Assembly: GCA_964549135.1 (NCBI GenBank)
Contig: CAZJUJ010000059.1
Coordinates: 1-17,356, forward strand
Length of the DNA stretch: 17,356 bases
Reading direction: 5' to 3'
Source: RUG563 sp964549135
Lineage (GTDB): Bacteria; Bacillota; Clostridia; Christensenellales; Aristaeellaceae
Of this stretch, positions 6,188 to 12,939 are shown one piece after another. Position 1 is the stretch's first letter. Every line of letters starts with the position of its first letter. Under the pieces are notes generated by a model. The model searched no databases. It saw only the letters and a program-made list of their open reading frames with translations, and had not been told where the DNA came from. A program made the translations under genes and the position numbers.

Positions 6188-7360
6188 CTATTCACGCGTC
6201 AGCTCGCGGATTTTCTGTTCATATTCCTCCTGGGTCAGGATGCCGCAGTCCCTCAGATCCTGATAGGCCGCAATCTGCTTCTGCACATCGGGCGTATTCC
6301 GGGGCGCAGGGGCAGGAGCGGCAGGCCGGGGCGCGGGCTGCGGCGGCGCGATGGGCGTCTGCACCGGGAACGCACAGACGGGCTGCGCTTCCTCCGGGGC
6401 ATACGCCACAGCGGGTTTTCTGCAAAGCCGCCAAAGGCAGACGGCGGAAAAAAGCACGGCCGCCGCCAGCAGCACCACGGCATATGCATGCAGCAGCACC
6501 GGATGCACAAGATGACTGAGGCCCGGAAAGCCGCCGCGCCGGGACATGGATTGAAGCAGCCCCTGCAGCGCGTCATTATCGAAAAGCTCCTTGGCACAGG
6601 CCAGCAGGAGCGCCGGAATGGGAATAAACCACAGCCATCGGACGATTCCGCCGCAACGATCCCGGAATTTTCCCATGGCAAGCAGCGAAAAAATGGCCAT
6701 CACCAGATAGGCCGCCGCCTTAAGCGCCGGCGCTGCCGCCATGGCGTAATGGATTCCTTCCTCCGTCGCATAGCTGCCGGCGCCATAGACCTGATGGGCA
6801 AGCAGGGCGGCATCGGCGCTGCCCAGCGCCAGCCCCAGAAAGCCGATGAGCAGCAGCACGGAGGCCTGCTGGGTATGCCGGGTGCGGAAAAGAGCAATCG
6901 CCAGCAGAATACCCATAGCCGCCAGCATTGTTTCTTCGCTTCTCAGCATCAGCGGCTGGCCCATCCTTGCATAGGGGATCAGAATAGCCGCCGCCTCCAG
7001 CAACGCCGCCAGCAGAAAGAAGACGCCCGCCAGCACGGCGGATGCCTTCACGGCCCTTTTTTCGGGGGCAGGGCATGCCCTTTCCGCCCGTGGGGAATAG
7101 GCCGGGGCGGCCTGAGCCGCAGGGCGGGAGGGGGCATCTTCCGCGGCCTGCCGCGCCCTTTGCTGCTTGCGCCGGGCCTTTTTTTCGCTGATGAAGCTTC
7201 CCAGCCACATAAGGCCCAGGCTCACCAGAAGCGCGATGATGCCCGAAAGAATATCGATTTCGCCGTTAATCAGCGCCAGCACTGCCAGGGCAAAAAACGC
7301 CCCACCAAATATGCTGCAAATCGTTGCCAGAACAGAATTCTTATAAATGATAAAGCGCAT
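6188..7360 (-). CDS. Multi-spanning membrane protein with C-terminal SHOCT domain
   Basis: A 390-residue protein. Two N-terminal membrane segments (about 9-31 and 36-57) are followed by a basic then Pro/Ala-rich cytosolic linker (58-104). About six further membrane segments follow (roughly 105-130, 144-160, 166-190, 207-229, 240-257 and 288-310), then a second Pro/Ala-rich linker (about 333-356). The C-terminus DVQKQIAAYQDLRDCGILTQ...EEYEQKIREL matches the SHOCT domain (short C-terminal domain, thought to mediate oligomerisation). The membrane part is not recognised. The start at 7360 follows AAGGAGAAGG. It lies 11 bp after the first operon gene and 13 bp before the third, so all three are translated from one message. 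A membrane sensor or scaffold role is possible but not shown. Confidence 0.85.
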   Translation of the reverse strand: MRFIIYKNSVLATICSIFGGAFFALAVLALINGEIDILSGIIALLVSLGLMWLGSFISEKKARRKQQRARQAAEDAPSRPAAQAAPAYSPRAERACPAPEKRAVKASAVLAGVFFLLAALLEAAAILIPYARMGQPLMLRSEETMLAAMGILLAIALFRTRHTQQASVLLLIGFLGLALGSADAALLAHQVYGAGSYATEEGIHYAMAAAPALKAAAYLVMAIFSLLAMGKFRDRCGGIVRWLWFIPIPALLLACAKELFDNDALQGLLQSMSRRGGFPGLSHLVHPVLLHAYAVVLLAAAVLFSAVCLWRLCRKPAVAYAPEEAQPVCAFPVQTPIAPPQPAPRPAAPAPAPRNTPDVQKQIAAYQDLRDCGILTQEEYEQKIRELTRE

Positions 7361-7371
7361 GGCCCTTCTCC

Positions 7372-8220
7372 TTATTTTACGGTAATGCGGGTCAGGCCCA
7401 TGGTCTTGGTATCCTCATAGGTCAGCGCATAGGCAGGGGAAAGCTGCAGGGTATCCAGTACCCGGTTAATACCCGCATCCGTGCCGCCGCTGGCAGGATC
7501 GGCAAACAGCGCCAGCCGAAGCGTTTCCTTCGCCGTTTCGGCGGGAAAAACCACATAGCCGCCCTCATGCACAAGTACATCGGCATCCGTATACGCAACG
7601 ATATAGCGGATTACCGGGAAGCCGCCGACGGTCATTTTCCGAAAATCGATCATTTCCGCGCTGCCGTAGGAATCCTTGTAGGATTTGAGCAGCACCGCTT
7701 CCGTGCTGGCACCATAGGAAACGCCCGTGATTTCGCTCTGCCTGTAGGCGGCCAGCAGATACGCGCCGTCCCCGGAAAGCAGCCAATCCCGCTCGTCACC
7801 CCCCGGCAAAAGGGAATAGCCCGGCGCGGTCAGCTTCGTCATGCCGTACCTGAACACGCCGTTCTGATAGAGCCCGCCGTACATGCAGGAGGACATAGCC
7901 GCCGAGGCATCCGCGCTGACCATCGTTTCCTGGGCGGACTGGGGCGTGCCGGAGGATTTGCTGCCGCCGGTCAAAGCGTTTTCGGTAACGCCCCGCACGA
8001 CAAAATAAACCACCACCGCAGCCAGAATGCTCACCAGGCTGCGGCCCGCCTTTCCCTTCTTCTTTGCGGGCTGCTCCTGAGACGCCGTCTGCGGCTCGGT
8101 CTGAGCCTGAGGCACAGGCTGAGATGCGGCTGCGGGCTGGGGTTCATTGACGGGCGCACCGCAATAATTGCAGAATTTGGCCTGCGCCGCCAGTTCCTTT
8201 CCGCATTTGCTGCAAAACAT
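7372..8220 (-). CDS. Zinc-ribbon, single-pass membrane protein with extracytoplasmic domain
   Basis: A 282-residue protein of unknown function. The first 21 residues are a zinc ribbon (C3-x2-C6, C17-x2-C20: CSKCG and CNYCG). A Gln/Pro/Ala-rich linker runs to about 52, then a basic patch KKKGKAGR and one membrane segment (about 61-78, LVSILAAVVVYFVV). Residues about 80-282 would lie outside the cell and include repeated beta-strand-like stretches ending in LTYEDTKTMGLTRITVK. The domain is not recognised. The start at 8220 makes the zinc ribbon N-terminal; the frame is open upstream but runs into the repeat at 8427. AGAGGGG sits about 11 bases upstream, a rather long spacing. It is the first gene of the operon. 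Confidence 0.85.
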   Translation of the reverse strand: MFCSKCGKELAAQAKFCNYCGAPVNEPQPAAASQPVPQAQTEPQTASQEQPAKKKGKAGRSLVSILAAVVVYFVVRGVTENALTGGSKSSGTPQSAQETMVSADASAAMSSCMYGGLYQNGVFRYGMTKLTAPGYSLLPGGDERDWLLSGDGAYLLAAYRQSEITGVSYGASTEAVLLKSYKDSYGSAEMIDFRKMTVGGFPVIRYIVAYTDADVLVHEGGYVVFPAETAKETLRLALFADPASGGTDAGINRVLDTLQLSPAYALTYEDTKTMGLTRITVK

Positions 8221-8354
8221 ATTCTTTTTTCCCCTCTGTTTTCGTTGGCTGACGGGAAAAATCAAATCAGCGCACCGGCCCATGACCCGCCGCCAGCCCT
8301 GCCATATGGACTGCAATTTTCCCCCCTCGGAAGCATTGCAGCAATTCATACGCC

Positions 8355-8383
8355 AGTATACCATATCTATACCTTCCTGTCTG
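8355..8383 (-). promoter_or_regulatory. Probable promoter of the zinc-ribbon/SHOCT operon
   Basis: On the minus strand CAGACA (8383-8378) and TATACT (8360-8355) are 17 bp apart. The -10 is good and the -35 matches TTGACA only in its last four bases. The leader to the start at 8220 would be about 128 nt. The rest of 8221-8426 shows no other clear signal. Confidence 0.5.
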
Positions 8384-8426
8384 TATGCACTTTCCTGTAT
8401 TTCCCTCCAAGAACCAGAGACGGGGA

Positions 8427-8766
8427 GAACGAGAAAAATATTTGCGGGAGGGGAATTTTGCGTCAAAAGTCCCCTCCCGCGCCCTCCCGAAAACCACCTC
8501 TGGATGAAACAAAAAAGAAAAAACCAGATTGGATGCCAGTGAAGCAAAAGAGAGCAAGAAGTAAGAAAGAAAACAGCAATGCCTCCACCAAACGCGGAAG
8601 CATTGCTGCTGTTATTCTAATCGCAATTCATTTTTGCTGATCTGGCATTCAATCTGGCAAGAAACTGCCATGCTCCATCCAGAGCCGGTTTTCGGAGGGG
8701 GCGCGGGGGAACCACTTTTGACACAAAAGTGGTTCCCCCGCAAATTATTCCCCGTTTCCCCGTTCC
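8427..8766. repeat. Palindromic intergenic repeat, copy 2 (complete)
   Basis: Left arm (about 8427-8545, inverted) and right arm (about 8636-8766) around a central hairpin. The left-arm hairpin at 8444-8480 has stem GCGGGAGGGGAATTTTG with one mismatch and loop CGT. The right-arm hairpin at 8703-8741 has a perfect 18-bp stem GCGGGGGAACCACTTTTG and loop ACA. The central hairpin pairs CAGCAATGCCTCC (8574-8586) with GGAAGCATTGCTG (8596-8608), with one mismatch. The outer end of the right arm abuts the TAG stop of the EamA transporter at 8767-8769. This element and the operon promoter account for the whole 8221-8766 gap; no gene was seen in it. Confidence 0.85.
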
Positions 8767-9624
8767 CTACATCACGGCGATGACGATCCCGGCCAGGATG
8801 ATCCCGGCGCAGAGCAGCTTATAGAAAATATTCTTTTCATGGAAGAAGATGCGCCCGCCGACAATGGTAACGATGCAGCCCGCCTGTTTAATCAGGGTCA
8901 TAACGGTCACGCGGCTGCCCTCCATGCTATTGGCGATAAACAGCGCCCGATCCCCAATAACGAACAGAATGCTCATGAGCCAGATCCAGGGGTTTTTCAG
9001 CGCTTCCTTCCAATGGAAGGGGATTCTCTTCACCAGCATGAACAGGGCATACCACAGCGTAAGGAACAGCATATACCAGAACTGCAGCTGGGAGGAGAGC
9101 ATATCCCGCATCAGAAATTTATCCATCGTGCCAGAAACCGAATTAAGCAGGCAGCTGATCAGCGCCATGGCCAGCACCCGTCCGCTGACGTTTTCCTCCT
9201 GCAGGGGGCTTTTGCTCTTTTTCGCCCGGAGCAAAAGCAGCCCGCCGCTGACCAGCACAAGCCCGATCCCCTGAGCCAGGCTCATCCTTTCCCCCAGCAG
9301 CATCACGCCCAGCAGCGTGGAAAACAGCATCCGGGATAAATCCAGCACCCCATACAGGCTGACCGGCATTTTTTCCAGCGCATAAAAGCCGCACATCCAG
9401 GCAATAAAGATCACAAACGCCTTGACCGCCGTCAGCAGCAATTGCCCCCCGGTCAGCCCCATGGCGCTGCCCGCATCCGGCGCCACCAGCAGAAAGGAAA
9501 TCAGCGTATAGAAAAATAAAACGTCCATTACGCTGCTTTTCTCAATCGCCTTTTTCTTCATCAGATCCCTTACGCCCCGGATCACCCCGTACAGAAGCAC
9601 CAGCCATACCCAGGCCACGCCCAT
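8767..9624 (-). CDS. EamA/DMT-superfamily transporter
   Basis: A 285-residue protein with about ten hydrophobic segments in two five-helix halves, the size and topology of EamA (drug/metabolite transporter) family permeases. The first half ends in the typical YALEKMPVSLYGVLDLSRMLFSTLLGVMLLGERMSLAQGIGLVLVSGGLLLL, which matches the EamA pattern of a conserved Pro-containing helix followed by GE and a final helix. The second half repeats it more loosely, with FFHEKNIFYKLLCAGIILAGI at the C-terminus. Substrate unknown; relatives export amino acids, sugars or nucleotide metabolites. The start at 9624 has AAAGGA about ten bases upstream. It appears monocistronic, between the htpG terminator and repeat copy 2. 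Confidence 0.88.
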   Translation of the reverse strand: MGVAWVWLVLLYGVIRGVRDLMKKKAIEKSSVMDVLFFYTLISFLLVAPDAGSAMGLTGGQLLLTAVKAFVIFIAWMCGFYALEKMPVSLYGVLDLSRMLFSTLLGVMLLGERMSLAQGIGLVLVSGGLLLLRAKKSKSPLQEENVSGRVLAMALISCLLNSVSGTMDKFLMRDMLSSQLQFWYMLFLTLWYALFMLVKRIPFHWKEALKNPWIWLMSILFVIGDRALFIANSMEGSRVTVMTLIKQAGCIVTIVGGRIFFHEKNIFYKLLCAGIILAGIVIAVM

Positions 9625-9650
9625 CCCCCGCTTTCCTTTGAACGAATGGC

Positions 9651-9659
9651 ATTATACCA
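9651..9659 (-). promoter_or_regulatory. Extended -10 promoter of the EamA transporter gene
   Basis: On the minus strand TGGTATAAT (9659-9651) is a consensus extended -10 element, 27 bp before the start codon. No good -35 box is found at 16-18 bp, which fits an extended -10 promoter. The leader would be about 20 nt. Confidence 0.55.
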
Positions 9660-9700
9660 CAAGCGGACGCAAAATGCGAGTCCGCCCCGCCGGCAGCCGC

Positions 9701-9738
9701 AAAAAAAGGCCCTCCGCCGCTTCAGGCAGCGAAAGGCC
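9701..9738 (-). terminator. Terminator of htpG
   Basis: On the minus strand GGCCTTTCGCTGCC pairs with GGCGGAGGGCC, using G.U pairs, around a short loop, followed by TTTTTTT. It lies 36 bp past the htpG stop. It shares the CCCTCCGCCG...GGCAGCGAA sequence with the hairpin at 3201-3240. Confidence 0.8.
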
Positions 9739-9774
9739 ATTTTTGATGCAGCACGCAGGGCAATCGCCCCGCCC

Positions 9775-11664
9775 TTAGCCCTTCCGGGCCAGCAGGGCCA
9801 CCAATTCATTGCTGCGGGCAATGAAATTCTTCAGATCCTCGGCTTCCAGGGGCCGGGAGGACATGCGGGCCAGATCATACATCTGCCTGCACAGCAGCGA
9901 GGAAACCTCCCCCTCCTCCATGGCCGCCAGATCGCGGATGGCAGGGCAGGCGCGGTTAAGCACCAGCGTATAGCGATCGGGGAAGGAGAAATCCTGGCCA
10001 TACATGGCGCTCATTTCCTTGTAGCGGCGCACCTGCTCATCCTCCAGCAGCATAACCGGCAGCTCCTTATCGGAAAGGGCCTCCATTTTCACCGTCAGCT
10101 CCTGATTGGAAAGGGCATCGCGGAACAGCTTTTCCATCTGGGCCTGGTCAATATCCTTGCCCTCCTCACTTTCCTCGGTCAGGCCCGATACATCGGCATC
10201 CACCCGCACAAAGGTCAGCCCGTCATTGCCGCTGCCATATTCCATGAAGCTCATGAAATTCATATCGATCAGGGTATCCATTACGATAACGTCAATGCCC
10301 CTGTTCACATACAGGGCCACCGCCGCCGCCTGGCGATTCTGCTCGGTGGTATAATAGATCTTCTTTTCGGCCTTGCCCTCATTGCGGGCCTTGTATTCCT
10401 CCAGGGTGAAATATTCCCCGGCGGTGGATTTGAAAAGCAGGCTGCCCTTCACCAGATCATAGAATTTGGCATCCCGGACGCAGCCGTATTTAACGAAGGG
10501 ATGAATATCATCCCAGTAGGTTTCATACTGCTTGCGCTCGGTATTGAAAAGCCCATTGAGCTTATCGGCCACCTTCTTGGTGATGTGGGCGGAGAGCTTT
10601 TTCACATAGCCGTCATTCTGCAGGAAGGAACGGGATACATTCAGGGGCAGATCGGGGCAATCGATGGCGCCCTTGAGCAGCATAAGGAATTCGGGAATGA
10701 CCTCCTTAATGTTATCCGCCACAAAGACCTGGCGATTGAAGAGCTTGATCTGCCCCTCCTGGCCGCCAAAGTCCTTCTTGATCCGGGGGAAATAGAGAAT
10801 GCCCTTGAGATTGAAGGGATAATCCACATTCAGATGCACCCAGAAAAGCGGATCCTCAAAGGTATGGAACAGCTTATGATAGGTTTCCTTATATTCCTCC
10901 TCGGTGCATTCCTTGGGATTTTTCAGCCACAGCGGATGGGTATCATTCACCGGCTTTGCGGCCTCAGCCTCTTCCTCCGCCTCGGTGCCATGCACCTTGG
11001 GCTCCTTCTCGTCATCGCCGTCATAGGCCTCGTCCTTGGCTTCCTCTTCCTTCTTGGAAAGATCCTCCAGATAGATGGGGGTGGCCATATAGCCGCAGTA
11101 GCGCTCCAGCACGCCCCGCACCCGGTAGGGATCCAGGAATTCCTTTTCCTCCTCCATGATATGCAGGATGATGGTGGTGCCCCGCTGGGTGCGGCCGCCC
11201 TCCCGCATGGTAAATTCCATGCCGTCCTCGCTCTCCCAAAGCACGGGGGCGGCATTCTCCTGCCAGGAGAGGGTATCGATGGTCACCTTATCCGCCGTCA
11301 TGAAAGCGGAATAGAAGCCCAGGCCGAAATGACCGATGATGCCCCCCTGATCCTCGCTGGTATAATTCTTCAGGAATTCCTCCGCGCCGGAGAAGGCCAC
11401 CTGATTGATGTATTTTTCCACTTCCTCCGCCGTCATGCCGATGCCGTTATCCGTAAAGCGGATTTCCCCCGCCTCGGGATCCACCGTCACCGTCACCCGC
11501 ATATCCTCGCCCGTTTCGCCCTTGATCATTTTGTATTTGGTAATGGCGTCGCAGCCGTTGGATACCAGCTCCCGGATAAAAATATCCTTGTCGGAATAGA
11601 GCCAGCGCTTGATCACCGGCATAATATTCTGCGCATGAATCGAAATATTGCCCTTGGTTTCCAT
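9775..11664 (-). CDS. htpG: Hsp90-family molecular chaperone HtpG
   Basis: A 629-residue cytosolic ATP-dependent chaperone. The N-terminal GHKL ATPase domain shows the Bergerat motifs: RELVSNGCDA (31-40, with E32 catalytic and N36 binding Mg), DNGIGM (72-77) and GHFGLGFYS (111-119). Residues about 203-239 are a strongly acidic, low-complexity linker. The middle domain begins NDTHPLWLKNP (240-250) and includes YFPRIKKDF and the conserved NVSRSFLQ loop, whose Arg reaches the ATP. A shorter C-terminal dimerisation domain ends in SNELVALLARKG. The start at 11664 follows GGGAGG. A CIRCE site upstream suggests HrcA control, unlike Bacillus subtilis htpG, which is not in the CIRCE regulon. The gene is monocistronic, with a terminator at 9701-9738. 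Confidence 0.96.
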   Translation of the reverse strand: METKGNISIHAQNIMPVIKRWLYSDKDIFIRELVSNGCDAITKYKMIKGETGEDMRVTVTVDPEAGEIRFTDNGIGMTAEEVEKYINQVAFSGAEEFLKNYTSEDQGGIIGHFGLGFYSAFMTADKVTIDTLSWQENAAPVLWESEDGMEFTMREGGRTQRGTTIILHIMEEEKEFLDPYRVRGVLERYCGYMATPIYLEDLSKKEEEAKDEAYDGDDEKEPKVHGTEAEEEAEAAKPVNDTHPLWLKNPKECTEEEYKETYHKLFHTFEDPLFWVHLNVDYPFNLKGILYFPRIKKDFGGQEGQIKLFNRQVFVADNIKEVIPEFLMLLKGAIDCPDLPLNVSRSFLQNDGYVKKLSAHITKKVADKLNGLFNTERKQYETYWDDIHPFVKYGCVRDAKFYDLVKGSLLFKSTAGEYFTLEEYKARNEGKAEKKIYYTTEQNRQAAAVALYVNRGIDVIVMDTLIDMNFMSFMEYGSGNDGLTFVRVDADVSGLTEESEEGKDIDQAQMEKLFRDALSNQELTVKMEALSDKELPVMLLEDEQVRRYKEMSAMYGQDFSFPDRYTLVLNRACPAIRDLAAMEEGEVSSLLCRQMYDLARMSSRPLEAEDLKNFIARSNELVALLARKG

Positions 11665-11719
11665 GGTATAAAGGCCTCCCTTTCAGGATGATATTCACTC
11701 GATATTTGAGTACGATTGC

Positions 11720-11748
11720 ATTATAGCACGCCCCCGGACAAAATGCAA
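11720..11748 (-). promoter_or_regulatory. Probable htpG promoter
   Basis: On the minus strand TTGCAT (11748-11743) and TATAAT (11725-11720) are 17 bp apart. The leader to htpG would be about 49 nt. An inverted ACTC-N7-GAGT (11697-11711) lies near the expected transcription start. Confidence 0.65.
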
Positions 11749-11755
11749 CAGAAAA

Positions 11756-11782
11756 TTAGCACTCCTTGAAAGAGAGTGCTAA
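11756..11782. promoter_or_regulatory. CIRCE operator (HrcA binding site)
   Basis: A perfect TTAGCACTC-N9-GAGTGCTAA inverted repeat, matching the established CIRCE consensus bound by the heat-shock repressor HrcA. It belongs to htpG, the only gene reading away from it; the neighbouring GNAT gene ends 95 bp to the other side. It lies seven bp upstream of the likely htpG -35 box instead of downstream of the transcription start. Confidence 0.95.
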
Positions 11783-11877
11783 CAATTTCATATTTCTGCC
11801 TTTTTTTCACCGCAAAGCAGGCGTTTTTTACGCGCTTTGGCGCTTCCCTTCGCGTCGCTTTTGCCCGTTCCCGCCGC

Positions 11878-12414
11878 TCAGCCCAGGGAATATTCCAGTT
11901 GCACGTCCCAGGGCTCCTCCTTCGCCAGGCGCTGATTTTTCTCCCTTGCACGGATGCAGCCCAGGGCCGCATAGGCCGCCTGGCTTTCCCGGGAGGAATG
12001 CCCCGAAATAAACAGCTTCTCTGCGCCAAGGCGGCGCGCCTCCTGACAGGCCAGCGAAAACAGCCGCCTGCCGATGCCCTGCCCGCGATAGGGCCTGGAA
12101 ACCTGAAAGCAGACCAATTCCGCATACCGGGCCGTTTCGCCAAAGAAATCATGCGAAACCGTCAGAAAGCCCACCAGCTGCCCGCCGTCAAAGGCGCCAA
12201 AGGCGGTCTGGTCATCCTCCATATGCAGCGCCACATCGGCGGCAATCTCCCGCCGCTGCCGGAGCGACCAATCCTCGGTAAACCGAATGGGCAATAGCCG
12301 CCATTCCTCCGCCACCCTTCGCCAGCATTCCGTCACCTGCTGCCGCCGCTCAAAGGCATCCAGCGAGAAGGGGGAAAAATTTTCGTGCGTCAGCCGCGCA
12401 TAGGTGATCGCCAT
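11878..12414 (-). CDS. GNAT-family N-acetyltransferase
   Basis: A 178-residue enzyme of the GCN5-related family, which moves an acetyl group from acetyl-CoA to an amine. The core is clear: FGAFDGGQLVGFLTV (72-86) is the beta3-beta4 hairpin, ARYAELVCFQV (95-105) is beta4, and RPYRGQGIGRRLF (107-119) is the acetyl-CoA pyrophosphate loop with the Q/RxxGxG/A signature. LGAEKLFISGHSSRESQAAYAALGC (129-153) is the typical beta5-alpha4 ending. The acceptor substrate is unknown. The start at 12414 follows AAAGGAAGG; the frame is open up to 12537 but that part is low in domain sense. The long leader from the promoter at 12562-12589 is about 140 nt. No T-rich terminator was found after the gene. Confidence 0.9.
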   Translation of the reverse strand: MAITYARLTHENFSPFSLDAFERRQQVTECWRRVAEEWRLLPIRFTEDWSLRQRREIAADVALHMEDDQTAFGAFDGGQLVGFLTVSHDFFGETARYAELVCFQVSRPYRGQGIGRRLFSLACQEARRLGAEKLFISGHSSRESQAAYAALGCIRAREKNQRLAKEEPWDVQLEYSLG

Positions 12415-12561
12415 CGGGCCTTCCTTTCTGCAGACGGGCGCTTTCTGAAACGCACCGTCCGCTCCTTTATCAGCATCTTTCCCAGCCGCCGCAGAAAAAC
12501 CGCCCATGGCCCGCTCTCCAGAATTCTCATTCTGCAACGCATATTCTGCAACGGCAGTTCT

Positions 12562-12589
12562 ATTATATCCATTTTCCCCATTCTGTCAA
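12562..12589 (-). promoter_or_regulatory. Promoter of the GNAT gene
   Basis: On the minus strand TTGACA (12589-12584) and TATAAT (12567-12562) match both consensus boxes with a 16-bp spacer. Two direct copies of ATTCTGCAACG (12529-12539 and 12543-12553, plus-strand reading) lie just after the expected start site and may be a regulator site. The upstream edge touches repeat copy 3. Confidence 0.7.
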
Positions 12590-12600
12590 CCCTCCCGAAA

Positions 12601-12932
12601 AACCAAGGGACGGAAAAAATAATTGCGGGAGGATGCTTTTGCGTCAAAAGCGCCCCGCACCCCTCCGAAAACCGACTCTGGATGGAACATGGATGAATCC
12701 TGCCAAATTGAATGCCAGAGCAGAAAAAAAGCAACATAGAAAACAACAGCAATGCTTCCGCATTTGGTGAAAGCATTGCTGTTTTGCTCCTTACTACTTG
12801 CTCCCCTTTGCTTCACTGGCATTCAACATGGTTCAATTCCTCCATGAAACATCCAGAGCCGGTTTTCGGGAGGGTGCGGGAGGGGACTTTTGACTCAAAA
12901 GTCTCCTCCCGCAAAAATCCCCGTCCTCCCCC
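12601..12932. repeat. Palindromic intergenic repeat, copy 3 (complete)
   Basis: The inverted left arm (about 12601-12722) has a defective hairpin: GCGGGAGGATGCTTTTG (12625-12641) faces CAAAAGCGCCCCGC (12645-12658), which lacks three bases. The right arm (about 12810-12932) has GCGGGAGGGGACTTTTG (12876-12892), loop ACT, and CAAAAGTCTCCTCCCGC (12896-12912), 17 pairs with one wobble. The central hairpin pairs AACAGCAATGCTT (12745-12757) with AAGCATTGCTGTT (12771-12783) perfectly. The right arm ends eight bases before the TAG stop of the Cys-rich gene. The element fills the 12590-12939 gap; no gene was seen there. Confidence 0.85.
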
Positions 12933-12939
12933 GTCGAAG

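Noticed and set aside
9646..11691. A 681-codon open frame on the plus strand opposite htpG
   Set aside because: It is a frame shadow of htpG, caused by GC-rich codon structure; its translation is low-complexity and htpG has all Hsp90 motifs.
11808..11845. CAAAGC...GCTTTG hairpin as the GNAT terminator
   Set aside because: The stem is bulged and no T-run follows on the minus strand.
330..12900. A recurring peptide (HPEPVFGRAREGTFDAK-like) encoded by the repeats
   Set aside because: The peptide is just the translation of the conserved DNA. In the right arm of copy 2 a two-base length change breaks the frame while the hairpin pairing is kept, so selection is not on the peptide.
8427..12932. 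CRISPR array or insertion sequence
   Set aside because: Units are far apart, inverted and not separated by regular spacers; no cas gene or transposase is present.
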